A stretch of 39,688 nucleotides of DNA from Promethearchaeota archaeon (GCA_004524535.1 SDNY01000020.1:1-39688); one strand, 5' to 3'; counted from the stretch's first letter, positions 24,887 to 33,665 are shown. Notes: generated by a model from the letters alone, not told the origin. Made by a program: numbers and translations.

Positions 24887-26146
24887 ATGGGAAAATTAGC
24901 AAGGAAAGTCGCATTAGTTGGAGCTGGTATGTGTAAATTTGGTGCGAATTTTCCGCACCAACGGAATCCAGATATGTGGGTAGAGGCTTGGTTAGACGCG
25001 GTGAGAAGAACTGATAATGGAATAGAACCAAAAGATATTGATGCATGTTATGTGGGAAATTATTCTTCAGATTTATTCAATCACCAGGGACATTTGGGAC
25101 CTCAAATGGCTGGTTTAGTTGGATTAGTTCCTAAACCTGCTTCTCGGTTTGAAGGCGCATGTGCTAGTAGTGGTATAGCATTTAGGCAGGCGATTATTGC
25201 TATTGCTTCAGGTATACATGATGTAGTATGTGTCTCTGGAGTTGAATGCATGACAGAATTACCAACAACAGGAGTTACAGACGTTTTAGCGACGGCCTCG
25301 GATAGTTTATTTGAATATCCTGCGGGTGCCACATTTCCAGGATTATATGCAACTTTAGCATCCGCACATTTTCACAAATATGGAACTACAGTAGAAGATT
25401 TAATGAGAGTTGCTATAAAGAATCATGAAAATGGAAAAGAGAATCCATATGCTCAGATGCAATCATCGATAAAAGATATAATGAATAGCAAAATATCAAA
25501 AATAAAAGCCTCTGGAGGAGAGATTCCAGATTGGAAGGATGAATTTGATTTTCTTAAGAGTAGATCAAATCCAATGATTGCTTATCCGTTACGTCTATTT
25601 GATTGTAGCCTTGTAACTGATGGAGCAGCGTGTCTTTTTATTGCTGCAGGCGATGTAGCAAAAAAATTTACCGATACACCTATTTGGATCACTGGAACTG
25701 GCCAGGGATCAGCAGAATTATCTATGCACGATAGAGAGTCTTTAACTAGCTTTATCGCAACGAAGGAGGCTGCACGTCAGGCATATGAAATGTCTGGATT
25801 AAAACCAAAGGATATCCAAATTGCGGAAGTCCATGATTGTTTTACAATAGCAGAAATTGTCGCACTTGAAGATTTGGGCTTTTATGAGAAAGGCAAGGCC
25901 GTTGATGCCATAAAAAATGGAGAAACAAAAAGGGATGGTTCTCTCCCGATTAATGTAAGTGGTGGATTGAAGAGTAAAGGTCATCCTGTAGGAGCCACAG
26001 GTGCTGCATTTGCAGTGGAAGCATTTAAACAAATGAGAGGTATCGCTGAGAGAAATAGACAAGTCAAATTTGATGTCGAACGTATGCTTACTCATAATTT
26101 AGGTGGATCCGGAGCAACATGCGTCGTAACGATATTTGAAAAATAA
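24887..26146 (+). CDS. Thiolase (acetyl-CoA acetyltransferase, archaeal SCP2-like type)
   Basis: A 419-residue thiolase. The nucleophile Cys92 is in FEGACASSGIAF, the HDCFTIAEI motif is at about 315, SGGLKSKGHPVGATGAA carries the catalytic His (about 365), and NLGGSGATCVV ends the active site. It belongs to the archaeal group that works with a DUF35 partner, and that partner is encoded 15 nt downstream. In methanogens such pairs also bind HMG-CoA synthase in mevalonate synthesis; no synthase gene is nearby here. A role in beta-oxidation is equally possible, given the acyl-CoA genes in the window. Confidence 0.92.
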   Translation: MGKLARKVALVGAGMCKFGANFPHQRNPDMWVEAWLDAVRRTDNGIEPKDIDACYVGNYSSDLFNHQGHLGPQMAGLVGLVPKPASRFEGACASSGIAFRQAIIAIASGIHDVVCVSGVECMTELPTTGVTDVLATASDSLFEYPAGATFPGLYATLASAHFHKYGTTVEDLMRVAIKNHENGKENPYAQMQSSIKDIMNSKISKIKASGGEIPDWKDEFDFLKSRSNPMIAYPLRLFDCSLVTDGAACLFIAAGDVAKKFTDTPIWITGTGQGSAELSMHDRESLTSFIATKEAARQAYEMSGLKPKDIQIAEVHDCFTIAEIVALEDLGFYEKGKAVDAIKNGETKRDGSLPINVSGGLKSKGHPVGATGAAFAVEAFKQMRGIAERNRQVKFDVERMLTHNLGGSGATCVVTIFEK

Positions 26147-26161
26147 AGGTGAGAAAAAAAA

Positions 26162-26584
26162 ATGTCTGAAAATGAGAGAGATTTTACTATTAAAAGTTAT
26201 TTAGATTTCTTGGCTGAGAAAAAACTAATGGGTTCTAAATGTAAAAATTGTAACGCTACTTATGTACCTGTAAGAAAACTGTGCACTAAATGTAATACGG
26301 CAAATATGGAATGGATTGAAATGTCAGGGAAAGGCAAACTTGCTGCGTTCACTAGTATTACGGTAGGAACTCCTTTTTTCGTAGAAAAAGGGTATGGTCG
26401 AAATAAACCCTATTGCTTTTCAGTTATTAAATTGGACGAAGGGCCAATGGTTAGTGGTCAATTGATTGGTGTGGATGAATCTAAACCAGAAACTATTAAA
26501 ATAGAAACTCCCGTGAAGGCTATATTTTTAGAAACGGAACTCAAAGGAGAAACAAGAGTCGATTTAGGATTTGAGCCCGTCTAA
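26162..26584 (+). CDS. DUF35 zinc-ribbon/OB-fold thiolase partner
   Basis: A 140-residue DUF35 protein. An N-terminal rubredoxin-like zinc ribbon (C27, C30, C41, C44) is followed by an OB-fold domain with GKLAAFTSITVGTPFF and SGQLIGVD. Such proteins bridge thiolases and their partner enzymes and help channel CoA esters. AAGGTGAG precedes the ATG and overlaps the end of the thiolase, showing translational coupling in a two-gene operon. Confidence 0.93.
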   Translation: MSENERDFTIKSYLDFLAEKKLMGSKCKNCNATYVPVRKLCTKCNTANMEWIEMSGKGKLAAFTSITVGTPFFVEKGYGRNKPYCFSVIKLDEGPMVSGQLIGVDESKPETIKIETPVKAIFLETELKGETRVDLGFEPV

Positions 26585-26703
26585 ATATGTAATTATTTTA
26601 TATTCTTCTCTTTTTTTTAATTTTAATAATGATCCGAATAGATATTTTCTAGAATAGAATTGATCTTATAATGAATTTACATAAAGAAAGAATATCGTTC
26701 GTT

Positions 26704-26730
26704 AATAAGTTTTACTTTAAATAACTTATT
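26704..26730. repeat. Inverted repeat upstream of signal peptidase gene
   Basis: AATAAGTT (26704-26711) and AACTTATT (26723-26730) form a perfect 8-bp inverted repeat with an 11-nt spacer, some 73 nt before the signal peptidase ATG. A TATA-like TTATTATAAA follows at about 26749-26758. It could be a repressor site; it could also be chance in AT-rich DNA. Confidence 0.3.
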
Positions 26731-26803
26731 CTATATTATATTTATTATAAAAAGAAAATTTAAATTGAGTTTTTTATTTAATAGACCAAAGAAAGAATAG
26801 TTT

Positions 26804-27508
26804 ATGAATATGCAAAGAAAATACCGTATAAAATCAAAAGAAAAATCGAAAGAAACAAAAGAACCAATAACAAAAAAAAAAGTTATAGTTGCTACTTTTT
26901 TAATATTTTTTGCTTTTTTCGGATCTTTTCTTTTTTATTTCTTATTGTCGATTGCATTAAATACTGATACTCCAATGGTGGTAGTAGTTTCAGATTCAAT
27001 GGCACCAAAGATTAATACAGGGGACCTATTATTTCTACAGGGGAGAGATCCTGAGGATATAGAAGTGGGAGATGTTGTTGTTTATGACGCTCCATGGGCA
27101 GGAGCACCTGATGAACCTATTGTTCACCGGGTCGTTGGTATAAGATATAATGAAGAAAAAGATCGATATGAATTTCGAACTAAAGGGGATGCTAATGATT
27201 ATAAGGATGAGGAATGGTTCCCAGAACAGCGTATTAGAGGAGTAGTAATTGGCAGAATTCCGTACATTGGCTGGGTTAAAATAGTTTTAACAGATTATGG
27301 ATTATTCCTTCCAATTCTTATAATTCTCTCAGTTCCTCTTATTATAAGTATAATTTGGGATATTATTAAAGGTGAAGAGGAGAAGGAAAAGGAAGAAAAA
27401 ATGGAAAAAACAGATTTTTTAGAAGAAGAAATCAAAATAAAAGATGAAAGAAAACAAATAAAGAAAGTTGATCGAGTGGAGAGTAGAGATGACGATTTTG
27501 ATTTCTAA
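26804..27508 (+). CDS. Signal peptidase I, archaeal/ER (Sec11) type
   Basis: A 234-residue membrane protease of family S26B. A basic N-terminus (about 25 residues) precedes a transmembrane helix (about 27-52). The catalytic core follows: Ser in VVSDSMAPKINTGDL (about residue 65), the general-base His in PIVHRVVG (about 107, His rather than bacterial Lys) and an Asp in TKGDANDYKD. A second hydrophobic segment lies at about 165-190, and a highly charged Glu/Lys-rich cytoplasmic tail completes the protein. It removes Sec signal peptides from exported proteins. It is a single gene, with an inverted repeat and TATA-like sequence upstream. Confidence 0.93.
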   Translation: MNMQRKYRIKSKEKSKETKEPITKKKVIVATFLIFFAFFGSFLFYFLLSIALNTDTPMVVVVSDSMAPKINTGDLLFLQGRDPEDIEVGDVVVYDAPWAGAPDEPIVHRVVGIRYNEEKDRYEFRTKGDANDYKDEEWFPEQRIRGVVIGRIPYIGWVKIVLTDYGLFLPILIILSVPLIISIIWDIIKGEEEKEKEEKMEKTDFLEEEIKIKDERKQIKKVDRVESRDDDFDF

Positions 27509-27627
27509 AAGCTTAATTAAATTCTTCTCGAAGTTTATGTTTATATTAATCCTCTAATAAACTTTAATATATTTCCTTAATTTAACACAAATGACTATAC
27601 TATCGAAAAATAGTGTAGAATAATAAC

Positions 27628-27655
27628 ATCATAATTTGTAATAAAAAATTATGAT
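27628..27655. promoter_or_regulatory. 10-bp inverted repeat in the Alba leader
   Basis: ATCATAATTT (27628-27637) and AAATTATGAT (27646-27655) are exact reverse complements with an 8-nt spacer. The repeat lies about 90 nt upstream of the likely alba start. It could form a hairpin in the leader RNA or be an operator, perhaps for autoregulation by a chromatin protein; that is inference. Confidence 0.4.
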
Positions 27656-27743
27656 AGAACATCGTACATTATACGAAAAAACTAAAAAATCAAAAAAGCA
27701 AACAAAACTAAATATCAAAAAAACAAATAAAACATTAAAGGTA

Positions 27744-28028
27744 ATGAAAATGTCCAAAGACGAAAATGCTGTGTTTGTTGGCCGACGTCCCACCATGAAT
27801 TATGTGATGGCGACGATGATGATCCTTAACAAAGGTGAAGACTGCACTGTTAAGGCACGTGGCAGAGCTATTTCTCATGCTGTCGATGTATGCGAAATTT
27901 TACGCAACAGATTTTTAAAAGGCACAGAATATAAAGATATAAGATTATCTACTGAACAATTAGAAGGAGAAAATGGACAAAATAATAACGTATCAAGTAT
28001 AGAGATTGTCCTTGCTCCACCAAAATAA
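27744..28028 (+). CDS. alba: Alba chromatin protein
   Basis: A protein of about 94 residues in the Alba family. The core contains VFVGRRPTMNYVMATMMIL, the RNA/DNA-binding loop, KARGRAISHAVDVCEILRNRF and a C-terminal strand pair. Alba coats DNA and RNA in archaea. An ATG at 27651 in the same frame would add a very Lys-rich tail of 31 residues, but nothing resembling a ribosome site precedes it. AAAGGT (27737-27742) sits well for the ATGs at 27744 or 27750, so the short form is preferred. It stands within 1.3 kb of a histone gene, making this a small chromatin locus. Confidence 0.88.
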   Translation: MKMSKDENAVFVGRRPTMNYVMATMMILNKGEDCTVKARGRAISHAVDVCEILRNRFLKGTEYKDIRLSTEQLEGENGQNNNVSSIEIVLAPPK

Positions 28029-28149
28029 AACAGAGAAGTTAAATAGTTAAGTTCTCTTCAGTAAAACAAAAAAACAATTTTTTTTTTTCATTTCCTATTT
28101 AATTTTTATGTTTAATCATCTCTATTTTTATGTGAACTTTAAATAATTA

Positions 28150-28157
28150 TTTATAAA
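28150..28157 (+). promoter_or_regulatory. TATA box of the 38-residue peptide gene
   Basis: TTTATAAA at 28150-28157 matches the archaeal TATA consensus. A transcript start about 25 nt downstream would leave a leader of about 25 nt containing GGAAGTGA just before the ATG. Confidence 0.6.
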
Positions 28158-28203
28158 CCTCTAGTTACCATTAAAAGTAAATTATTTAACGGAAGTGAAT
28201 TTA

Positions 28204-28320
28204 ATGGAGTTAAGCAAAAAAGTGTTGGTTGCTTTAGCTATTCTATTAACAGTTTCTTATGGTTTAAGTATGGCTGCGGCTGGAGTAAGCATTCCAGGAT
28301 GCGGCGAAGCTGCCCCTTAA
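28204..28320 (+). CDS. 38-residue secreted or membrane-anchored peptide
   Basis: An ATG with GGAAGTGA at 28191-28198 (5 nt away) opens a 38-codon frame ending TAA. The product begins MELSKKVLVALAILLTVSYG. A short basic N-terminus and a hydrophobic stretch of about 16 residues look like a signal peptide or a single membrane span, followed by a small Ala/Gly-rich tail with one Cys (GCGEAAP). A clear TATA box lies upstream and a T-rich terminator downstream, so it looks like a real, separately transcribed unit. No family is known to me. It lies between alba and the histone gene. Confidence 0.6.
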   Translation: MELSKKVLVALAILLTVSYGLSMAAAGVSIPGCGEAAP

Positions 28321-28734
28321 ATCCTAAGGAATGTTTTAAATAATAGCTAAAAATTTATATTTTTTTTTCTTTTTTTTGCTAAATTGGAAAAATTTATTAT
28401 ATATAATATCTATAGAAATTCAATTTTTGCTTTATTTTCAAAAAAAAGAAAGATTTTAAATGTTCAAATCAAGAGCTTATATCTCTCAAAAGATTACATA
28501 CTTTTTATATGTAATTTTTCATGAAAATACATTTACCGATTAAATTTTCGGTTTTTGGATCCTTTAGAAAATACTATTTAACCTAAAAAAATGTGATTTA
28601 ACTAAGATTTAACAATAAATTTCAATAACATTTAAAAACTCAATTATACAAATTATTAATTAACAGTATTTAGAATTTTTTACAAAACTAATTAATAATA
28701 ATATAAAAACCTTAATTAAAAGAGGGAATAAATT
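28321..28734. other. 414 bp gene-free stretch before the histone gene
   Basis: It holds the terminator at 28360-28377 and a hairpin at 28493-28515 (ATTACATA pairing with TATGTAAT around 7 nt, followed by T5). A second small stem, CCGA with TCGG, lies near 28540, also followed by T's. The histone promoter must lie at its end; the sequence before 28700 is TATA-like throughout. An undescribed small RNA around 28440-28560 is possible. No reading frame of note is present. Confidence 0.4.
28360..28377 (+). terminator. T-rich terminator after the peptide gene
   Basis: A nearly unbroken run of T (broken by one C) begins 40 nt after the peptide stop codon. Oligo-T runs are the usual archaeal intrinsic termination signal. 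Confidence 0.55.
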
Positions 28735-28929
28735 ATGGCTAAAAAAGGTTCAGAACCACTATTTGTTAAATCTAAAGTTAGAGAGTTTATCAAATCTAAA
28801 GGATGTAATACGAGTAGTGCCGTTTTAGATGGTGATTCTTTGAATGGTATCATCATGGGCATGCTAGACAAAGCTGTCGGTAGAGCACAAGGAAACGGCA
28901 GAAAAACAGTAAAAGCTCGAGATTTATAA
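28735..28929 (+). CDS. Short archaeal histone, face-to-face/HBb-like type
   Basis: A 64-residue histone-fold protein: helix 1 with VKSKVREFIKSKG, the long central helix with SLNGIIMGMLDKAVGRAQGN, the second DNA-binding loop with GRKTVKARDL, and almost no third helix. The MAKKGSEPLFV start and missing helix 3 set it apart from HMfB-like nucleosomal histones. It resembles the group that includes the Bdellovibrio HBb protein and the 'face-to-face' histones. It should bind DNA, probably as a dimer or tetramer. GAGGG precedes the ATG. It is a single gene, convergent with rad50. Confidence 0.88.
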   Translation: MAKKGSEPLFVKSKVREFIKSKGCNTSSAVLDGDSLNGIIMGMLDKAVGRAQGNGRKTVKARDL

Positions 28930-28988
28930 TCTTAATTCTAACATTATCTTTTTTTTTTATTTTTATTTATCTTTTCTAAATCAAAAAG

Positions 28989-31067
28989 TTATAAAATTAC
29001 GCTTTGCTTTTCAAATTTCGCATGGCTAATACCTGTGGAATGATCTTTTTCTACTAGGATTTTATGCGTTTGAATATCTGACGGGATAGCTGTATGAGTT
29101 ATTAGAAAAATCTGAGAAAAGGCCTTAGATTTCGTAAGATGCTTTAATATTCGCTCTCTCCTAACCTCATCTAAAGCTGCTAAAGGTTCATCTAATAAAA
29201 GAAAATTGATTTTTGGATTTTTTTTTGGAGACTCTTTAGTTGGACGAATTATGCTCATTAATTCACTAATGGCTAACCTTAAAGCCATACCTAACGCAGT
29301 ACGATCCCCCCCAGAAAGGACCTCGATAGGCTCATATTGACCATTAAAATAGTCCTTAATTTTAAGAGAAAGTCCTGTCTTTTTAGTACCTGTTAAATCT
29401 AGCATAAGTTCACCATATTGACCCGACGTAAAATCCTTAATATATCTATCCGCTTTCAACGTAATGTTTTTTACAAGACGCTTAACAACCATATATTCCG
29501 TCACAAATCGCCGGACGAATTCTTTTGCTTTAATAATATGTTCAAGATCAATTTCAATCTCGCCAATTTTTTTCTCTAAATCTTTCATTTTTTTGATTTC
29601 ATTGCTCAATTCCGTAATTCTAGTTTGATTATTTTTAATAGTAGCTCTTTTTTCTGCTATTTCCTTCTTAATCAATTTCAATTCCGTTGTTAATCTTTCT
29701 ATTTCGAGAGAAATATCCTTTATTCCCTTAGCACTTGAATCCTTGAACCTCTCTTTATTTTTTTTTAAAAAAACCGATAGTTCTTTTTGAATATTCGTTA
29801 ATTCTATATCGTATTTCTGATAATTCTCAAAGTCTTTCTCAAGATTTTGAATAATAGTAATTTGTTCGTTTATTTTATCTAAATCTTGTTGACATTTCTC
29901 AATATCTTTATTGTTATTTTTTATTAATTGAGATATTTCCTTAATTTTTTTCTGATTTAGTGCAAGTTCGTCATTAAAATTCTGAATAACATTATCATAG
30001 TGCTCTTTTGTAAGTTCGCTTTGACATGTAGGACAGAGTGCGGTTTGATTTTCAGTAAATTGTAAACTTTTTTCCATTTTACTAATTATTTTTGAAATAT
30101 CTTCAACTCTACCTTTAGTTTTTCCCATACCTTTAACAGTTGCTTGCTTTTTTTTGTCATTTTTCTCTTTATTAGCTTCAATTTCTCTTTTTGAGTTATC
30201 TAAGGTATTAAATTTATTCTTAATTTTTTCTAATGATGTGAAATCTTCTAAATTTAAATCAGTATTCTTAAGTTTTGTTTCAAAATCATTTTTATAAGAT
30301 TTGTATTTCTCTTCAGTTATTTCTTTATTTTTATATAAGTTCTCTAAATTGGAAATTAATTCATTTGAAGGATATGTTTTAAGGGTCGATTCGTATTCAA
30401 GCATTATTTTTTCTTTTTCTGAGATAATTTTCTTGTTATCATTGTTTTCCTGTTCAATACGCTTTATATCTTCTTCTATTCTTTCAATTGGAACACGAGA
30501 TTTTTCAAATTTTTCCTTTTCATGAGTTTTTGACTTTGATTCTTTATCTAGATATCTTAATGAATCGTCAATTATATTAAGACGAAATATATCAATAATC
30601 ATTTCTCTTAGTTTAGCACCCTTGATATTGGCCAATTCTTCTACTTCTCCTTGCCTAACAAATACAGTACTCATAGCTTGGTCTTTAGAAATTTCAAAAA
30701 ATTCCTCAATATTAAATTTTTTAATTTCCCGATACATTCCTTTTTTATCTGATTCAAAGAGTTTCACACTAGCGCTTCCAGATCTGCCCCATTTACGATA
30801 TATATAATATTTGATATTATCAAGCGAGAAAGATACACTCAATTCTGCCTTATTTTGACCATAGGTTATAAAAGATTCAGCTTTTCTACCAGTAAAAATT
30901 TTTGACCCAAAAAAAGCAAATAAAATACCTTCTAATATTGTAGATTTCCCATAAGAATTGTTTCCACTCACTAAAATTAATCCCTGAGGAAAGTCATCTT
31001 CTCCATCAGGCAGATTTAATTGTTTATAACCCATAAAATTTTTAAATATAAGTTTGGTTATTTTCAC
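28989..31067 (-). CDS. rad50: DNA double-strand break repair ATPase Rad50
   Basis: A 692-residue SMC-like ATPase. Walker A GNNSYGKST (about residues 34-42), Q-loop and N-terminal lobe are followed by a coiled coil, a central zinc hook CPTCQ (about 345) and the returning coil. The ABC signature LSGGDRTALGMALRL (about 582) and Walker B LLLDEPLAALD (about 624) complete the head. Each arm is only about 150-170 residues, shorter than in Pyrococcus Rad50. With Mre11, encoded 8 nt upstream, it tethers and processes DNA ends. It is last in the herA-nurA-mre11-rad50 operon. Confidence 0.96.
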   Translation of the reverse strand: MKITKLIFKNFMGYKQLNLPDGEDDFPQGLILVSGNNSYGKSTILEGILFAFFGSKIFTGRKAESFITYGQNKAELSVSFSLDNIKYYIYRKWGRSGSASVKLFESDKKGMYREIKKFNIEEFFEISKDQAMSTVFVRQGEVEELANIKGAKLREMIIDIFRLNIIDDSLRYLDKESKSKTHEKEKFEKSRVPIERIEEDIKRIEQENNDNKKIISEKEKIMLEYESTLKTYPSNELISNLENLYKNKEITEEKYKSYKNDFETKLKNTDLNLEDFTSLEKIKNKFNTLDNSKREIEANKEKNDKKKQATVKGMGKTKGRVEDISKIISKMEKSLQFTENQTALCPTCQSELTKEHYDNVIQNFNDELALNQKKIKEISQLIKNNNKDIEKCQQDLDKINEQITIIQNLEKDFENYQKYDIELTNIQKELSVFLKKNKERFKDSSAKGIKDISLEIERLTTELKLIKKEIAEKRATIKNNQTRITELSNEIKKMKDLEKKIGEIEIDLEHIIKAKEFVRRFVTEYMVVKRLVKNITLKADRYIKDFTSGQYGELMLDLTGTKKTGLSLKIKDYFNGQYEPIEVLSGGDRTALGMALRLAISELMSIIRPTKESPKKNPKINFLLLDEPLAALDEVRRERILKHLTKSKAFSQIFLITHTAIPSDIQTHKILVEKDHSTGISHAKFEKQSVIL

Positions 31068-31075
31068 AGTTGAAA

Positions 31076-32383
31076 TTAAACCTCCTTTTCTTTATCCATT
31101 ATTCTTAAGGCGCTTTTTATAGCACTCAATCCAAATTGAGTAAGCTTTTCGACATTGAACTGCGTTTTATCCTCTGTCAATTTCTCTTTAACGAAATTAT
31201 TAAATTCTTCGTCTGGTTTTTCCAAAATATAATCTTCAATAATCCCAGGACTAATATCATCCTCAATTGTTTCGGAAATATCAGAAACTTGCCAGATTAA
31301 CTGTAATATATTATATTTATCGGTTTGAGAAAAGCAATCCCTTCTAAGTGTTACCATTAAATCATTTATTTGCCAGAGTTTTTCGAAGGTCATTTCTCCA
31401 GTAAAATTCATTTTTAATCTTGCTGAGGTTTTAGGATCAAATCCATCCTTAGAGATATAGTTAGCTAATTCTTTATTCACATTATTTCTTAATTCTTCTG
31501 AGCTTTCTTGAGGAGAAATATTAATAGGAATTATTTCAAACGGTCTTGTTAACATTTTATCAGTATAAACTTTTTCAACCTCTAATTTTCTCGTGTTCTC
31601 TTCAATATTTATAATTAAATATCCCTGAGTTTCAGTTATTTCTTTAAAATTCATGGGTAATAAACATCCCGCGTAATAATGAGTTCTTGATTCTGATTTT
31701 AACCCGTGTTCATGTCCTAGAGCAATATAATCATATCCAAAATCATCTGAGCTTACTTTTTTGTGTAGCGTTTCATCTAATTTAGACCCATGAGCAATTG
31801 CAATATTAATATAATTATTATCATTAGGTTTTTGATTAATTATCCAATTATCATAAGCATTCTTATACTCAGCATGGCTCTTAAATTCAAAATAAGGAAA
31901 TAAATAAAAACGAACTTTTTTATCATTAAATTCAAGTTTTAAAGGGTTATTCGTTTTTATTGCTTCTATTAAATCTCGATCTTTGAAATAATAGAGATTA
32001 GGATATCTTTCTTTACTAATATGTGATTCAAACGGGGTATATTCATATCCTTTAAACACACCGTGATTTCCTTCAATATAGATAAAAGGTACTTTATTAT
32101 TTGAATTTTTAAAGAACGTATCTAATGCTGTTTTTAAAACTCTTCTTGCTGGTTCAGGAGGAGGATATGATCTATTAACAGTAGGTAAATGAAACATGTC
32201 TCCACAATGGACTAAGAAATCTACATCCTTTAGTTTAGAGACATCATCTATAACTTTTAGAAATGCATCATAAATTTCTTGTTCGTATGGTTTTGAATAA
32301 TTCGGTATAGCCCATTTATTTATAGTACCTCTTCCTTCTCTATAACCTAAATGGGTATCAGCCATATGAATAATCTTAACCAT
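31076..32383 (-). CDS. mre11: Mre11 nuclease
   Basis: A 435-residue calcineurin-like nuclease with the phosphoesterase motifs in order: D9-T-H11 (ADTHLGY), HCGDMFHLP, IEGNHGVF, IAHGSKLD and ALGHEHG. The third motif is GNHG rather than the usual GNHD; the metal-binding Asn and His are kept, so activity is likely retained. A capping domain and C-terminal helices for Rad50 binding follow. It works with Rad50 on broken DNA ends, in concert with HerA and NurA encoded just upstream. Confidence 0.95.
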   Translation of the reverse strand: MVKIIHMADTHLGYREGRGTINKWAIPNYSKPYEQEIYDAFLKVIDDVSKLKDVDFLVHCGDMFHLPTVNRSYPPPEPARRVLKTALDTFFKNSNNKVPFIYIEGNHGVFKGYEYTPFESHISKERYPNLYYFKDRDLIEAIKTNNPLKLEFNDKKVRFYLFPYFEFKSHAEYKNAYDNWIINQKPNDNNYINIAIAHGSKLDETLHKKVSSDDFGYDYIALGHEHGLKSESRTHYYAGCLLPMNFKEITETQGYLIINIEENTRKLEVEKVYTDKMLTRPFEIIPINISPQESSEELRNNVNKELANYISKDGFDPKTSARLKMNFTGEMTFEKLWQINDLMVTLRRDCFSQTDKYNILQLIWQVSDISETIEDDISPGIIEDYILEKPDEEFNNFVKEKLTEDKTQFNVEKLTQFGLSAIKSALRIMDKEKEV

Positions 32384-32428
32384 ATTTTATAACCCTTTTA
32401 ATAAAACTATAAAATTCTTAATTTTTTA

Positions 32429-33628
32429 TTATATACCAAAAACTTTTTGCCTCCAAGATTCAGTATATCTTTTAATTTTCGGATCATATTTTAATTCCAA
32501 AAATTTACTCTCTAATTTATTATATTCTGAGACCAATAATGTACTTGCCTCATGAGCACCAATTAGACATAATGGATAACCTCTTGGGGAGTATGGAATT
32601 AAATTTTTTAAAATATAATTTGCATCTTTTGTATCCAAGTAATCTGGAATATCAAATCTTAATGCTGAACTTTCTTCCTGTAATCTTGTTATATAAGCTT
32701 TACTTTTAGTATAAGCTGAAAGATCTGGTAATTCTACTAAAAATTTTTTATCTTTTAAAATTTCTGACCAAATAGGTAAAATAAAATTCCCTTGAGCATC
32801 TCTTAATCTACAAGTTTTGGAGAAACTATAATATTTAATATCGTAATCAACAATGAATCTATAAAAAAATTCAATAAAAGATGAGGGGGGAAAAATATGT
32901 TGTCGAAACATCTGAATCCCATCTCCAAGAAAAATAACATTTTTATTTTTGCCCCAATTGCTCTCTTCTTTAATTCTAATCAACGATTTTAAAATTTCAT
33001 CTGCAGTTCTAATTCTATCAACAACATGTCCTAATGAGGGATAATAAAAGTCATGACCCTTAATATGATCATCTATTTTTTTTTTATAGGTATTTTCATA
33101 CCACTCTTCTAACTCATCAATTTTCCCTTTTAGACTACCAGTATAAAAATCTCTTTTTACAGTTTTTACAAAATTCTCTATTACTGTCTTATAAACGATA
33201 AGTTTGTGTTCATTATCTTCTATATAACTACTAATAGGTCGATACATTATTTTTTCTATCTTATACTTTCCATCTTTAAAAATAACTTGGCCTTCACCAA
33301 ATTTGAACGAAGCTAATCTGGCATAAGTTCCACTCAAAGTATTTGAACTTTCATCAAATCCAATAATTTTATATTCTTTATTTATATAATCAGTCAATTC
33401 TTTTTCAATAATCTCATAGCCCATTTCACTAAAATGAGCATTAGTGTTTTTGAGAGTTTCATCACTATCAAATTTATCCGTTTCTAACTCGATTTTTTCC
33501 TCTTCCGTCCATTTAATCCTTCTCTCTTTTATATATTCTTTGAACAATTTAATTTCTTGATCTATTGATCTTTCTGGTCTGTTTTCAATAGTTTTTTCTA
33601 ATGAGATTAATTCAAAATCAAAAGAAAT
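32429..33628 (-). CDS. nurA: NurA 5'-3' nuclease, ATT start likely
   Basis: A NurA nuclease working with the HerA translocase in end resection. The RNase H-like core shows the catalytic Asp in KIIGFDESSNTLSG, a second in VIFLGDGIQMFR, and the C-terminal HEAS segment. A start at TTG 33547 gives 372 residues but has no ribosome site. The frame is open upstream without ATG or GTG. ATT at 33628, 8 nt after a good GAGGTG (33637-33642), gives 399 residues beginning with (M)SFDFELISLEK. I prefer ATT. It follows herA by about 37 nt with this start, as expected in an operon. Confidence 0.88.
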   Translation of the reverse strand: MSFDFELISLEKTIENRPERSIDQEIKLFKEYIKERRIKWTEEEKIELETDKFDSDETLKNTNAHFSEMGYEIIEKELTDYINKEYKIIGFDESSNTLSGTYARLASFKFGEGQVIFKDGKYKIEKIMYRPISSYIEDNEHKLIVYKTVIENFVKTVKRDFYTGSLKGKIDELEEWYENTYKKKIDDHIKGHDFYYPSLGHVVDRIRTADEILKSLIRIKEESNWGKNKNVIFLGDGIQMFRQHIFPPSSFIEFFYRFIVDYDIKYYSFSKTCRLRDAQGNFILPIWSEILKDKKFLVELPDLSAYTKSKAYITRLQEESSALRFDIPDYLDTKDANYILKNLIPYSPRGYPLCLIGAHEASTLLVSEYNKLESKFLELKYDPKIKRYTESWRQKVFGI

Positions 33629-33665
33629 TTTCTTTACACCTCGTATATTATTAATAAAAAGTTGA

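Noticed and set aside
27651-27743. Lys-rich N-terminal extension of Alba
   Set aside because: No ribosome site precedes the first ATG, whereas AAAGGT is well placed for the later ones. The tail remains possible but is not preferred.
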